This document shows positions 15,300-25,098 of a stretch of 64,000 nucleotides of DNA, one piece after another. The DNA comes from Solitalea lacus. Its GTDB lineage: Bacteria; Bacteroidota; Bacteroidia; Sphingobacteriales; Sphingobacteriaceae. Position numbers and translations under genes: made by a program. Within the stretch, counting starts at the first letter, position 1; each line of letters opens with the position of its first letter. The DNA lies in the NCBI RefSeq assembly GCF_022014595.1, contig NZ_CP091740.1, positions 3,522,200 through 3,586,199 on the forward strand. The letters run 5' to 3'. The notes under the pieces were generated by a model that saw only the letters and a list, made by a program, of their open reading frames with translations, made no database searches and had not been told where the DNA came from.

Positions 15300-17798
15300 A
15301 TGAGAACACTATTTACCTTTGCGCTTTTTGTATTAACTATATACAGCATTTCTACCTATGCGCAAACCTCTACCTCCACCACCGGAATTACCCGAATATA
15401 TGGAGCAGTGAAATCATCAGATAATAAACCTGCGGAGTTTGTTACCGTGGCACTTTTACGAGCATCTGATTCTGTATCTGTAAAAGGATTAACGACTGAT
15501 GAATCCGGAACCTTTGAATTTCTAAAAGTAAAAGCAGGAAAATATCTACTTGCAATAAGTTCATTTGATTATCAACGTTATACTTCGCAACCATTTGAAA
15601 TTAAAGCTAACGAAATTGAAAAGGAGCTTAACGACATTGCTTTAACTAAAGCTGTTAAAACTTTAAATGAAGTAACTGTTACCAGCACTCGTCCTCTAAT
15701 TGAGCAAAGGCTAGATAAAACAGTTTTAAATGTTGAAAACAGCATTGTAAGTGAAGGAGGAACTGCTATTGAGGTACTTCAACGGGCTCCAGGCATTACT
15801 GTTGATAACGACGGCAATGTAAGCTTAAAAGGTAAGCAAGGAGTTATGATTTTAATTGATGGCAAACCTAGTTATTTATCAGGCGCTGAACTTACCGAAA
15901 TGCTTAAAAGCATGTCATCAAGCACTATCAGCACGGTTGAAATAATGACTAACCCACCGGCAAAATATGATGCTGCTGGAAATGCCGGCATAATCAATAT
16001 CAAGCTTAAAAAGGGAAGCAATTCAGGCTTTAACGGAACTTTCACAGGCTCGTTTGGCCGTAGCGAATATAGCAAAGGCAACACTGGAATCAACGTTAAC
16101 TTCCGTCAGAAAAAGTTTAACTTATTTGGCAGTTACAACTACAGCAACAGGGTGAACATGCAAAACCTTGAACTAGAGCGTAATTTCTATCAAGAAAACA
16201 GCTCTGATTTGAGTCATATTATCCGTCAACATGCAAGCATGAATAAGCCATCAAACAATAACAGCATCAAGGCTGGTATTGATTTATACTTAAATGCCAA
16301 AAACACCCTTGGTTTTATGGTAAATGGAAGTATTGGTACTTGGGAAAGCAAAAACCCAACATCGGCAATGCAGCTTAATCCAAACTTACAGCTCAACAGC
16401 ACTACTTTTGCACAAAACCGAATTGCAGAAAACTGGAATAATTTTACCTATAATACTAATTACAAATTGAATATCGATTCCAGCGGAAAGGAACTTACTG
16501 CCGATGTAGATTTTGCCCGAAACATTTATGGCTCAAATCAATCTTATAATACCAGCTTTTATGATTCGGAAGGTAAACCTGACCAAGATCGTCCCCAAAT
16601 TATTCAGAAAGGCATTATTCCGTCAAAAGCTACAATTATAGCAGCCAAAACCGATTATATTCATCCACTTAACAAGACCTTAAAATTTGAAGCAGGCTTA
16701 AAAACCAGTTTTGTTACTACAAAAAATGCCATTGATTATTTCAACCAAAATGTTGGTTCAGAATGGGTTCATGACATTAGTACTTCTAACAAATTTGACT
16801 ACAAAGAAAACATCAATGCTGCATACATCAATTTTAACAAAGAGTTTAAAAAACTCAGCATTCAATTAGGATTAAGAGCAGAACAAACTCGCAGCCAGGG
16901 TTATGAAAGGCATATTGAACTTGACGGAACCACTGCCGACTCATTGGTTAAACGCAATTACTTGCAGTTATTCCCTACAACTTTTGTAAAGTACGAACTT
17001 GACAAAAACAACACATTACAAGCTTCATTCAGTCGTCGTGTAGAACGTCCTGATTATGAGAACCTGAATCCGTTCCGTAACCAAATTGACCCATATACTT
17101 ATCAAAAAGGGAACCCATACTTAAAACCTGAGATCAGCCATATTTTTGAAGTAAGCCACGTTTTAAAAGGAAAGTACACCACCACTATTAACTACAACCG
17201 CACTGTGGATGTTATAACTGAATTCACCGGAAAAGGTGATGAAGAAAATTCAGTTTATGTAACCAAGGCGAACTTAAGCACACAAGATAATTACGGAGTT
17301 AGTTTTAGCATACCTGTCACTTTTACAAATTGGTGGAATGCCAATGCTTATGCAAATGCCTTTTATAATAGATTTAAAGGTGTTGATGTTGCCGGAAAAT
17401 TAGACAGAAAAGGAAGTGGATTTAATTTTAATGTGCAAAACAGCTTTACTTTTGGAAATGGTTTTAAAGCCGAATTAAATGGGTTTTATAATTCAAAAAT
17501 GCTATACGGCCAGTTCGACATTGCCCCAATATGGATGATATCTGCCGGTATTCAGAAATCCATTTTGGATAAAAAAGGATCCATCAAGTTAAATGTTAAC
17601 GACATTTTCAACAGCCAGCAATTTCATGCAAAAGTTAAAAACGCTGAAATGGATCTTGACATCATAAACAAACGTGATAGCCGCGTTGCAACCTTGTCAT
17701 TCTCCTATCGATTTGGAAACACCAAAATGAAGACATCACAACGCAACAGCACCAGCAGCGAGGATGAAAAGAACCGTACAAAGCAAGGTCACGACTAA
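15300..17798 (+). CDS. Outer-membrane beta-barrel protein with carboxypeptidase-like domain (TonB-receptor-like, OMP_b-brl_3 type)
   Basis: 832 residues. A signal peptide (cleavage near STYAQTS) is followed by a carboxypeptidase-regulatory-like beta-sandwich (about residues 30-110). A plug-like region follows with LNEVTVTSTRPLIEQRLDKT and the GKQGVMILIDGKPSYLSG motif. The large C-terminal barrel lies in the outer membrane. This matches the 'outer membrane beta-barrel family' receptors of Bacteroidota, which lack a SusD partner. Substrate unknown. Its leader carries an unusual three-copy 17-bp repeat, suggesting a dedicated regulator. A strong terminator follows at 17822. Confidence 0.88.
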   Translation: MRTLFTFALFVLTIYSISTYAQTSTSTTGITRIYGAVKSSDNKPAEFVTVALLRASDSVSVKGLTTDESGTFEFLKVKAGKYLLAISSFDYQRYTSQPFEIKANEIEKELNDIALTKAVKTLNEVTVTSTRPLIEQRLDKTVLNVENSIVSEGGTAIEVLQRAPGITVDNDGNVSLKGKQGVMILIDGKPSYLSGAELTEMLKSMSSSTISTVEIMTNPPAKYDAAGNAGIINIKLKKGSNSGFNGTFTGSFGRSEYSKGNTGINVNFRQKKFNLFGSYNYSNRVNMQNLELERNFYQENSSDLSHIIRQHASMNKPSNNNSIKAGIDLYLNAKNTLGFMVNGSIGTWESKNPTSAMQLNPNLQLNSTTFAQNRIAENWNNFTYNTNYKLNIDSSGKELTADVDFARNIYGSNQSYNTSFYDSEGKPDQDRPQIIQKGIIPSKATIIAAKTDYIHPLNKTLKFEAGLKTSFVTTKNAIDYFNQNVGSEWVHDISTSNKFDYKENINAAYINFNKEFKKLSIQLGLRAEQTRSQGYERHIELDGTTADSLVKRNYLQLFPTTFVKYELDKNNTLQASFSRRVERPDYENLNPFRNQIDPYTYQKGNPYLKPEISHIFEVSHVLKGKYTTTINYNRTVDVITEFTGKGDEENSVYVTKANLSTQDNYGVSFSIPVTFTNWWNANAYANAFYNRFKGVDVAGKLDRKGSGFNFNVQNSFTFGNGFKAELNGFYNSKMLYGQFDIAPIWMISAGIQKSILDKKGSIKLNVNDIFNSQQFHAKVKNAEMDLDIINKRDSRVATLSFSYRFGNTKMKTSQRNSTSSEDEKNRTKQGHD

Positions 17799-17821
17799 CG
17801 GATTTCCTCCCTAAAACCTAC

Positions 17822-17848
17822 AAGGCTACCCTAGGGTGGCCTTTTTTT
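17822..17848 (+). terminator. Rho-independent terminator
   Basis: AAGGCTACCC and GGGTGGCCTT form a 10-bp stem with a 2-nt loop, followed by seven T in a row. It lies 24 bp after the receptor stop codon. Confidence 0.9.
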
Positions 17849-17960
17849 GTAAAGTAAAAAACACAGCTAAGATCACTAAACAGACCATTAACAAACTGAC
17901 TATCTTTACTTTAGAACTTTTTTCTTATATTTTCATAATTAATCAAACAAATCTATAGTT

Positions 17961-20612
17961 ATGAAAAAAGCTCTACTCCTCATTTCCACATTTATCCTTA
18001 TTACCAATCTTGCTTTAGCACAATTTACCTTAAAAGGCAAAGTAACCGATAAACAAGGTAATCCCCTGATCGGCGTAAGCGTTCAAGAAAAAGGCACCTC
18101 TCATGGTGCTAAAACAAATAACGATGGTAATTACTCTTTTAAATGCGGATCGAAAACTGCAGTCATTACATTTTCGTTACTCAGTTATATCACTCGTGAA
18201 GAGTTACTGAACAACAGAGAGACTCTTAACGTCTCATTGGAAGAAAGCACCAGTTCTTTAGCAGAAGTGGAGATTGTAGGCTCACGTAACCTTAAACGTT
18301 CTGTAACAGACACTCCTGTACCGGTTGATTTAATTCCTGTATCCAAACTGGCTAATGCCACAGGTATGATTGATATTAATACGGTATTACAATATGCGGC
18401 ACCCTCTTTCAATGCCAACAGGCAAAGTGGCTCAGATGGCGCCGATCATATTGAACCAGCCACACTAAGAGGCATGGGCCCTGACCAAACATTAGTATTA
18501 ATCAATGGTAAAAGAAGACATCAGTCTTCATTAGTCAACCTATATGGCAGTCGCGGCCGAGGCAATACCGGCACCGATTTAAACGCAATTCCTTCTGCCG
18601 CAATTGAGCGTATTGAAATTTTACGTGATGGAGCTAGCGCACAGTATGGTTCTGATGCAATTGCCGGAGTAATTAACATTGTCTTAAAACAAAACGTTGA
18701 TGAGTTTGATTTCAATTTTATTGCTGGTGCTAACAGCACTGGCTATGGAAATTCTCTTGAATCAGGCTCAGGAAAGATATTAAGCACTGAATGGGATGGC
18801 CAACAATACAATGCCAATGCAAACTACGGATTCAAAATAGGTCAAAAAGGTGGTTTTATGAATATTACAGGGGATATAGATCATAAAGATAAAACCTACC
18901 GTCCTAACTATAATACGCTCTATCCTGATAATTTCCGTGCTCAATTTGGAGATGCATCCTATACCAATTTTGGACTGATGCTTAACAATCGAGTTCCAAT
19001 CAAAACCAAAAGTGAATTCTATTTTTTTGGTGGATTTAACAAACGAAATGGTGATGCATTTGCATGGACACGTGATCCTGAAAGTGAACGGAATGTTATT
19101 TCCATTTATCCCAATGGATTTGATCCACATATTGAATCAACTATTACCGATTATTCAGGCTCTGCCGGCATACGAACAAAACTAGGGCTATGGAATGCTG
19201 ACTTTAATGCTACCTATGGCCGAAATCGCTTTGAGTACGATGTAACAGGGACATTAAATGCATCTCTTGAAGCCGCTTCCCCAACCAGCTTTGAAGCAGG
19301 TGGTTTTGCCCTGGGCCAACTAAATCTCATCGCTAACTTCAACCGTTCGTTTGAAAAGGCCTTAAATGACAACGACATTAACCTGGCCTGGGGTGTTGAA
19401 TACCGAAATGAACAATATAAAATTTTTGCAGGCAATGAAGATTCATGGAGGCAGTATGGTCCTGTGGTGTTCAGGACAGATTCCGTGTTTGACGATAGCA
19501 ATAATTTTGTTCGAGTAGATACAACCTTCCGACCGGGAGGATCACAAGGATTTCCGGGATTTCAGCCGAAAGATGAAATTTCTCAAACCCGAAACAATAT
19601 AGGAGGATACATCGATGCTGAATTTGATCTTACAAAAGCATTAATGATTGCCGCAGCAGTTCGTTTGGAAAACTATAGTGATTTTGGATTTACAGCTAAT
19701 TTTAAAATTGCCAGCCGTTATAAAATACTGGAGCAATTAAATGTACGGGGGTCATTCAGTTCAGGATTCAGGGCTCCCTCTTTACCACAAATTTCTTTCA
19801 GCTCTACATTTACCAACGTTGCCGCCGGTCAAATTGTTGATCAGGTTATAGCCCCCAATAATAGTGAGATTGCCCGTCAGGTTGGTATTCCGGAGTTAAA
19901 AGAGGAAAAGTCTCTGAATGCCAGTTTGGGCTTCACTGCCAAACCACTGAACAACTTATCTTTTACTGTTGATGGTTATTGGGTACAGGTGAAAGACAGA
20001 ATTGTACTAACTGGTTTATTCGGAAGTGACGATGATGTCATTGGTCCTATTCTGGAAAGCCTTAATGTAGGCGCTGCTCAATTTTTCACTAACGCAGTTG
20101 ATACGCGTACTATGGGGCTCGATGTGATTGCAGCGTACACAGCTAACATTGGTAACAGTATATTAAATACAACATTGGCAGCCAACTTTAACGACATGAG
20201 GGTGGACGAAGTTCATACCACTCCTGAATTAGCAGGAAAAGAAGACACCTATTTCGGACCAAGGGAAAGAAGCTTTTTACTTGCTTCTGCACCTCCCTAT
20301 AAAATCAATTTAAGTTTTGATTATCGCGTAAAAAAGTTCAACGCTTTTCTTCGATTTAACCAATTTTCAGGGGTGGATTTAACTAATTGGAATGATGTAA
20401 TTGATAGCTATTCTGCTAAATTAACTACCGACCTATCGTTGGGTTATACCTTTAATAAATATGTGAATATTACCTTTGGGGGAAATAATATTTTTGATGT
20501 CTATCCTTCACACCAAGACCCAGGTCTGACAGAAAGCGGAGGAATGTGGGATGCTGTTCAAATGGGTTTTGGAGGTGCCTATTTCTTTGGCCGGATAGGT
20601 ATTAAATTTTAG
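17961..20612 (+). CDS. TonB-dependent receptor with carboxypeptidase-like domain
   Basis: 883 residues. Signal peptide (cleavage near LALAQF), then a carboxypeptidase-regulatory-like domain starting TLKGKVTDKQGNPLIGVSVQ (about 22-105). A TonB plug follows, with IEPATLRGMGPDQTLVLING and RIEILRDGASAQYGSDAIAG. The barrel extends to the C-terminus and ends in an aromatic-rich strand (YFFGRIGIKF), as outer-membrane proteins do. It imports an unknown ligand with energy from TonB. No SusD-like gene is next to it, so it is more like a siderophore or vitamin-type receptor than a SusC. It is monocistronic, closed by the hairpin at 20643. Confidence 0.92.
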   Translation: MKKALLLISTFILITNLALAQFTLKGKVTDKQGNPLIGVSVQEKGTSHGAKTNNDGNYSFKCGSKTAVITFSLLSYITREELLNNRETLNVSLEESTSSLAEVEIVGSRNLKRSVTDTPVPVDLIPVSKLANATGMIDINTVLQYAAPSFNANRQSGSDGADHIEPATLRGMGPDQTLVLINGKRRHQSSLVNLYGSRGRGNTGTDLNAIPSAAIERIEILRDGASAQYGSDAIAGVINIVLKQNVDEFDFNFIAGANSTGYGNSLESGSGKILSTEWDGQQYNANANYGFKIGQKGGFMNITGDIDHKDKTYRPNYNTLYPDNFRAQFGDASYTNFGLMLNNRVPIKTKSEFYFFGGFNKRNGDAFAWTRDPESERNVISIYPNGFDPHIESTITDYSGSAGIRTKLGLWNADFNATYGRNRFEYDVTGTLNASLEAASPTSFEAGGFALGQLNLIANFNRSFEKALNDNDINLAWGVEYRNEQYKIFAGNEDSWRQYGPVVFRTDSVFDDSNNFVRVDTTFRPGGSQGFPGFQPKDEISQTRNNIGGYIDAEFDLTKALMIAAAVRLENYSDFGFTANFKIASRYKILEQLNVRGSFSSGFRAPSLPQISFSSTFTNVAAGQIVDQVIAPNNSEIARQVGIPELKEEKSLNASLGFTAKPLNNLSFTVDGYWVQVKDRIVLTGLFGSDDDVIGPILESLNVGAAQFFTNAVDTRTMGLDVIAAYTANIGNSILNTTLAANFNDMRVDEVHTTPELAGKEDTYFGPRERSFLLASAPPYKINLSFDYRVKKFNAFLRFNQFSGVDLTNWNDVIDSYSAKLTTDLSLGYTFNKYVNITFGGNNIFDVYPSHQDPGLTESGGMWDAVQMGFGGAYFFGRIGIKF

Positions 20613-20642
20613 CTCCAATTTTCCAAATAATATATCAAGCAG

Positions 20643-20690
20643 AGAGGCTGTCTCCTACATTTGACAAAGCAAACATAGGAGACAGCCTCT
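20643..20690. terminator. Bidirectional terminator, perfect 15-bp stem
   Basis: AGAGGCTGTCTCCTA (20643-20657) is the exact reverse complement of TAGGAGACAGCCTCT (20676-20690), with an 18-nt loop. It lies between two convergent genes, the TonB receptor and prx6, and shares its arm with the hairpins at 7841 and 9514. Confidence 0.75.
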
Positions 20691-20710
20691 TCTGCATTCT
20701 TTACTAGAAT

Positions 20711-21346
20711 TTATTTATTAGGCTGCGGCGTGTATCGCAAATATGGTTTTACAATTCTATGTCCCTTTGGAAAACGGGCAGGAACCTCTTCTGTTGGAAT
20801 TGAATTTACAATGATGCAATCTTCACCATCCTTCCAATCCACTGGAGTTGCCACGCTGTGGTTGGCTGTTAATTGCAATGAATCAATAACACGCAAAATT
20901 TCCTGAAAATTTCTCCCTGTTGATGCAGGGTATGTTAAGGTTAACTTAATTTTTTTATCAGGACCAATAACAAAGACTGATCGCACTGTTAATGTATCAG
21001 AAGCATTAGGGTGAATCATTCCGTATAAATTTGAAATTTCTTTACTCGGATCAGCAATAATTGGAAAGTTGACTTCTGTATTCTGCGTTTCATTGATGTC
21101 TTTAATCCAACTTAAATGTGATTCAAGAGGATCTACGCTAATAGCAATTACCTTAACATTACGCTTGTCAAATTCAGCTTTCAATTGTGCTGTTCTACCC
21201 AGTTCAGTGGTACAAACAGGGGTAAAATCAGCCGGATGAGAATAAAAAACACCCCAACCATTACCTAGGTAATCATGAAAATCGATTTCACCGAAGGTGG
21301 TTTGTGCTTTGAAATTAGGGGCGATATCGCCAAGTTTTAGCTCCAT
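20711..21346 (-). CDS. Peroxiredoxin, Prx6 (1-Cys) type
   Basis: 211 residues counted from the ATG at 21346 (MELKLGDIAPNF). The frame extends to 21391, but the shorter form has the normal family N-terminus. The peroxidatic Cys45 lies in HPADFTPVCTTELG, the Prx6 signature, and the long C-terminal extension with FPKGHRIVKPYLRYTPQP is also typical. The enzyme reduces peroxides in the cytoplasm. It stands alone, divergent from the MgtC-like gene. Confidence 0.93.
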   Translation of the reverse strand: MELKLGDIAPNFKAQTTFGEIDFHDYLGNGWGVFYSHPADFTPVCTTELGRTAQLKAEFDKRNVKVIAISVDPLESHLSWIKDINETQNTEVNFPIIADPSKEISNLYGMIHPNASDTLTVRSVFVIGPDKKIKLTLTYPASTGRNFQEILRVIDSLQLTANHSVATPVDWKDGEDCIIVNSIPTEEVPARFPKGHRIVKPYLRYTPQPNK

Positions 21347-21505
21347 AGTTTTTACGTTTATAGTTATTAATATAAACAAATATATTTTCAATAAACAACA
21401 AATAGTTATTCTATGTTTTAAATAGATTATAAAACATTAAAAAACTCTGAGAAAAGTTTATAAAGCAAAAACTCAGGGATTTCGTAATTTTCAACCAAAT
21501 TAAAA

Positions 21506-22225
21506 ATGACAACATTGAACGAAAATTTCCTTATTCATCAGGTTGAATTACGCTTGTTGGTAGCTTTTTTATTAGGTGCTGTAATTGGCACAGAGCGTCA
21601 GCTTAGGCATAAAATGGCTGGCATGCGTACTAATGCATTAGTTGCGGTTGGATCTTGTCTGTTTGTATTGCTTGGCGTTAAAATTATGGGAGATCAATCA
21701 AGTGCTGCCCGTGTAGCAGCTCAAATTGCATCAGGTATCGGTTTTTTAGGAGCCGGTGTAATTATGAAAGATAATTTTAACATCAGTGGATTAAATACAG
21801 CTGCTACTGTGTGGTGTTCTGGAGCTGTTGGTGCTTTATGCGGAATGGGTTATGGTTACGAGGCTTTTTTAGGCAGCTTTTTTGTATTGTTTTCGCATGT
21901 ATTTTTACGTCCGCTGGGCAAACAAGTGGTCAGCAAATATTCGTCGTATGAGGAAGGCGAAAAACGTTATACCTTAAAAGTAAACTGCACGAACGAGGCT
22001 GAAAAAAGAATTCGGGAAACCGTTTTGGACTATATCAAAAAATACAACATGCGCATTGTAAACATGAACCTTGAGTTCGACAAAGTAAAGAACGAATCAA
22101 TTATCGTATTTGAGGTTTTAAGTTACAAAGCAGGAAACCAAGACGTCATGGAAATGATGCAGACCATTAACGAGGACGAAAGCGTTTCAGCAGCCTTCTG
22201 GGAAGTGGAAGTGGATAACCGTTAG
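21506..22225 (+). CDS. MgtC/SapB family membrane protein
   Basis: 239 residues. The N-terminal half has about four membrane segments with the family motif [22 protein letters not shown] and [11 protein letters not shown]. The C-terminal half is a soluble ACT-like domain with alternating beta and alpha segments. Relatives are linked to magnesium homeostasis and growth in low Mg2+, but the exact role here is unknown. It converges with obgE: its TAG stop overlaps the obgE stop, leaving no room for a terminator between them. Confidence 0.9.
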   Translation: MTTLNENFLIHQVELRLLVAFLLGAVIGTERQLRHKMAGMRTNALVAVGSCLFVLLGVKIMGDQSSAARVAAQIASGIGFLGAGVIMKDNFNISGLNTAATVWCSGAVGALCGMGYGYEAFLGSFFVLFSHVFLRPLGKQVVSKYSSYEEGEKRYTLKVNCTNEAEKRIRETVLDYIKKYNMRIVNMNLEFDKVKNESIIVFEVLSYKAGNQDVMEMMQTINEDESVSAAFWEVEVDNR

Positions 22226-23217
22226 CCGTTTATCGCCTTCCACAATAAATCTTTTAGCTCAGTAATACCTTTTTGCGCAACCGACGAGATAAATTGAGCT
22301 GGAATCCCTTTCGGCAATTCATTTCTCATTTCAGCCATTAACTCATCATCCAACATATCACTTTTGGTAATAGCCAGTACCCGGGGTTTATCTAACAGCT
22401 CAGGGTTGAATTGACGAATTTCATTCAACAAAATTTCGTACTCTTGTTTAATATCTTTACTATCTGCAGGTACCATAAACAATAGTACCGAGTTACGTTC
22501 AATATGACGTAAAAAACGCAAACCAAGTCCCCTGCCTTCAGCAGCACCCTCAATAATACCTGGGATATCAGCCATAACAAACGACTTGTTATTTCGGTAA
22601 GCCACCACCCCAAGGTTAGGAACCATTGTTGTAAAAGGGTAATCTGCAATTTCAGGTTTTGCTGCAGAAACAACCGACAATAAAGTTGATTTACCGGCAT
22701 TTGGAAAGCCAACCAAACCAACATCAGCCAGTAACTTTAGTTCCAACACACGCCACTCTTCACTTCCTGCCTCTCCAGGCTGAGCAAATCGAGGCGTCTG
22801 ATTAGTTGACGATTTGAAATGCCAGTTACCTAGCCCTCCACGACCTCCAGGGGTAATAATTTTGGTTTCACCGTCTTGAGTAATCTCATGTAAAATTTCA
22901 TCCGTTTCGGCATCTTTTATCACAGTACCCAGAGGCACCTCCAAAATCTCATCTTTACCTTGAGCCCCTGTTTGTAAAGCGGCCCTGCCCCCTTCACCGT
23001 TTTCAGCAATAACATGCTTACGGTACTTCAAGTGTAACAAGGTCCAAAGCTGACTGTTCCCTTTCACAATAATATGGCCACCTCGACCGCCATCACCGCC
23101 ATCCGGACCACCCTTTGCTGTTTTTTTATCCCTGTGCAAGTGGGCAGATCCTGCTCCTCCTGCTCCTGAACGACAGCAAATACGTACATAATCAACAAAA
23201 TTGGAACCTTGACTCAT
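22222..23217 (-). CDS. obgE: GTPase Obg/CgtA
   Basis: 331 residues. The N-terminal glycine-rich Obg fold (about 1-160) contains [20 protein letters not shown] and [10 protein letters not shown]. The GTPase domain follows with G1 [11 protein letters not shown]3 DIPGIIEGA and the G4-like AITKSD. The protein acts in 50S ribosome maturation and stress signalling. It lacks the optional C-terminal OCT domain. It is transcribed after adk, separated by 133 bp that hold a long hairpin. Confidence 0.96.
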   Translation of the reverse strand: MSQGSNFVDYVRICCRSGAGGAGSAHLHRDKKTAKGGPDGGDGGRGGHIIVKGNSQLWTLLHLKYRKHVIAENGEGGRAALQTGAQGKDEILEVPLGTVIKDAETDEILHEITQDGETKIITPGGRGGLGNWHFKSSTNQTPRFAQPGEAGSEEWRVLELKLLADVGLVGFPNAGKSTLLSVVSAAKPEIADYPFTTMVPNLGVVAYRNNKSFVMADIPGIIEGAAEGRGLGLRFLRHIERNSVLLFMVPADSKDIKQEYEILLNEIRQFNPELLDKPRVLAITKSDMLDDELMAEMRNELPKGIPAQFISSVAQKGITELKDLLWKAING

Positions 23218-23282
23218 AATTCTTTGGGGCTAAGCGCAATTAAATTACATGAATTGTAAATTTAACTACTGCATTAAAAAGA

Positions 23283-23337
23283 AAGAAGTACGAAATAAGA
23301 AGTAAGAGTCTTTCCTACTTCATAATTCGTACTTCTT
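23283..23337 (-). terminator. Long hairpin with internally repeated arms between adk and obgE
   Basis: Two 25-nt arms (23283-23307 and 23313-23337) pair with three mismatches around a short loop. Each arm itself contains the word AGAAGTA twice. On the minus strand a TTTCTTTTTAA tail follows, so it could terminate or attenuate the adk transcript. Confidence 0.6.
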
Positions 23338-23350
23338 ATACTGAATTTTA

Positions 23351-23923
23351 TTAATAAGCGTCTACTACATCGCAGATGTTATTGAAAATTTCATCAATAG
23401 CACCAATTCCGTAAACGCCGGTAAACTTATTTTGACCTTTGTAGTAGTTAGCTACTGGGGCAGTTTTATTATTGTATTCATCAATACGTTTTTGAATAAT
23501 TTCAGGGTTCTGATCATCCGGACGGCCTGAATCTTTTCCACGTAACAATAAACGTTTTTTCAATTCTTCATTTTCAACCTCTAAAGCAACCATACCTGAG
23601 ATAGAAGTATTCTTTGAAGTCAATAACTGATCTAAAGCTTCTGCCTGAGCAACAGTACGAGGGAAGCCATCAAAAATAAATCCCTTGGCACTTGCGTTCG
23701 CATCAAGTTTATTGCTAATCATTCCAATTACAACCTCATCTGGCACCAAAACTCCCTGATCCATCAACTTCTTTGCCTCTAAACCCAATTCTGTACCGGC
23801 AGCAATTTCAGCACGAAGAATATCTCCGGTTGATAAATGCACCAACTGGTACTTGTCGATTAACTTTTGTGATTGAGTTCCTTTGCCGGCTCCCGGAGGG
23901 CCGAATAAAACTAAGTTCAGCAT
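23351..23923 (-). CDS. adk: Adenylate kinase
   Basis: 190 residues, the short bacterial form without the zinc-binding lid. The P-loop GPPGAGKGTQSQ (about 8-19), the AMP-binding LSTGDILRAE and FIFDGFPRTVAQAEAL, and the lid arginines in RGKDSGRPDDQNPE are present. It interconverts AMP + ATP and 2 ADP in the cytoplasm. It lies between tRNA-Arg and obgE on the same strand. Confidence 0.97.
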   Translation of the reverse strand: MLNLVLFGPPGAGKGTQSQKLIDKYQLVHLSTGDILRAEIAAGTELGLEAKKLMDQGVLVPDEVVIGMISNKLDANASAKGFIFDGFPRTVAQAEALDQLLTSKNTSISGMVALEVENEELKKRLLLRGKDSGRPDDQNPEIIQKRIDEYNNKTAPVANYYKGQNKFTGVYGIGAIDEIFNNICDVVDAY

Positions 23924-23945
23924 GTTTTAAGTTGGTTAAAACTAA

Positions 23946-23974
23946 AATAGCCTGCCATTTGCTGACAGGCTATT
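23946..23974 (-). terminator. Terminator between tRNA-Arg and adk
   Basis: AATAGCCTG (23946-23954) pairs with CAGGCTATT (23966-23974), with two further pairs and a mismatch inside. On the minus strand a TTTTAGTTTT tail follows. It starts 11 bp beyond the tRNA 3' end. Confidence 0.75.
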
Positions 23975-23987
23975 GATTGAATTTTGG

Positions 23988-24061
23988 TGGACCCAAAGGG
24001 AGTCGAACCCCTAACCTTCTGATCCGTAGTCAGATGCTCTATCCAATTAAGCTATGGGTCC
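23988..24061 (-). tRNA. tRNA-Arg (ACG)
   Basis: 74-nt cloverleaf on the minus strand. The acceptor stem GGACCCA/TGGGTCC is perfect. Anticodon stem TCTGA/TCAGA carries the loop CTACGGA with anticodon ACG, and the T-arm is AGGGGTTCGACTCCCT. The discriminator A is followed by an encoded CCA (23985-23987). Confidence 0.97.
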
Positions 24062-24387
24062 TTCTTTTATTGAAGGCCGCTATCGTTGTAACGGGAGTGC
24101 AAATATAAGGAGGTTTTTAAGTTTGCCAAAGGTTTTTAAAAAAAAATCCGCACTATTATTATTTCTACTTCATTATCAGCGAAATAAATTTCAATATTAA
24201 TCTTCCATTGTCATATACAAATAACCTAATGCAGCATTTTAAGAGGTTTTATCATCCTTGACACATCACTTTTTTATTATAAAACATCAATTATGTTAAA
24301 TGAAGTATTTTCAAATGCAATGAATAATGATTAAATTCAAGTTTATCTAGATTAAAAACATTTTCTATAACCTCTAATAAATTCACT
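24062..24387. other. Intergenic stretch, no supported gene
   Basis: 326 bp of AT-rich sequence between tRNA-Arg and the outer-membrane protein gene. I see no open frame, repeat or strong hairpin. It must hold the tRNA-Arg promoter (minus) and that of the next gene (plus). Confidence 0.4.
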
Positions 24388-25047
24388 ATGAAGAAGCTCT
24401 CTATCTTTCTCTTAATTATTATTGGGGCTACATTAAGTTCTTCAGCTCAAAACTTTAGAATAAACGGTTACACAAATTATGTTTTTGACGATGCTGTTGA
24501 TTCTTATTATAGCAACTCTGCCTATTTTAATGGCACCATCAAAGGAGGCTTCCAGTGGGGAGCAGGTGTTGAGTATATGTTACCAACTCAACAACAAAAA
24601 TCCTATGGAATTGAACTTTCTTACCTTCATCAAGACACAAACGCACCGACAGATTATGTATCTGATATTACCGGCCAAATAAGACATGCCGATTTTGACA
24701 TGAAACTTGATTTTATCATGTTAGGTGCAAATGGTTATATGAAAGTTAATCCAAAGGTTGAGCCTTATTTTGGATTAGCGGCGGGTGTTGGTATTTTCAA
24801 TGTTGACAATCCGGTTAGCGGAACCGGCACAAATGCTACAAAATTTTCATGGGCACTAAAAGGAGGCGCAAACATTTATGCCACCCCTAAGGTAGCCATA
24901 AAAGTACAGGCAGCCTTACTTTCGTCAGTTCAGGCCGTGGGAGGAAGTTTATATTTTGGAACAGGGGGAGCAGGTGCTGGTGCTAGTGGCTACTCTTCCA
25001 TGTTACAATTTATTCTAGGTGGAGGTTTGACTTTCAACTTTGAGTAA
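24388..25047 (+). CDS. Outer-membrane beta-barrel protein, function unknown
   Basis: 219 residues. A signal peptide (cleavage near TLSSSAQNF) is followed by alternating amphipathic beta-strands. Glycine-rich segments (FGLAAGVGIFN, YFGTGGAGAGASGYSS) and an aromatic C-terminus (LTFNFE) are typical of small outer-membrane barrels of the porin/OmpW-like kind. I do not recognise the exact family. It is a single-gene unit ended by a bidirectional terminator shared with the thiamine operon. Confidence 0.8.
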   Translation: MKKLSIFLLIIIGATLSSSAQNFRINGYTNYVFDDAVDSYYSNSAYFNGTIKGGFQWGAGVEYMLPTQQQKSYGIELSYLHQDTNAPTDYVSDITGQIRHADFDMKLDFIMLGANGYMKVNPKVEPYFGLAAGVGIFNVDNPVSGTGTNATKFSWALKGGANIYATPKVAIKVQAALLSSVQAVGGSLYFGTGGAGAGASGYSSMLQFILGGGLTFNFE

Positions 25048-25060
25048 TCTAAGCTATTAA

Positions 25061-25098
25061 GAGAGCAGTAATTCCCTTTAACCTGGATTACTGCTCTC
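25061..25098. terminator. Bidirectional terminator overlapping the thiF stop codon
   Basis: GAGAGCAGTAAT (25061-25072) and ATTACTGCTCTC (25087-25098) form a perfect 12-bp stem with a 14-nt loop between convergent genes. The thiF stop codon (25088-25090) and its last codons lie inside the right arm. Confidence 0.75.
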
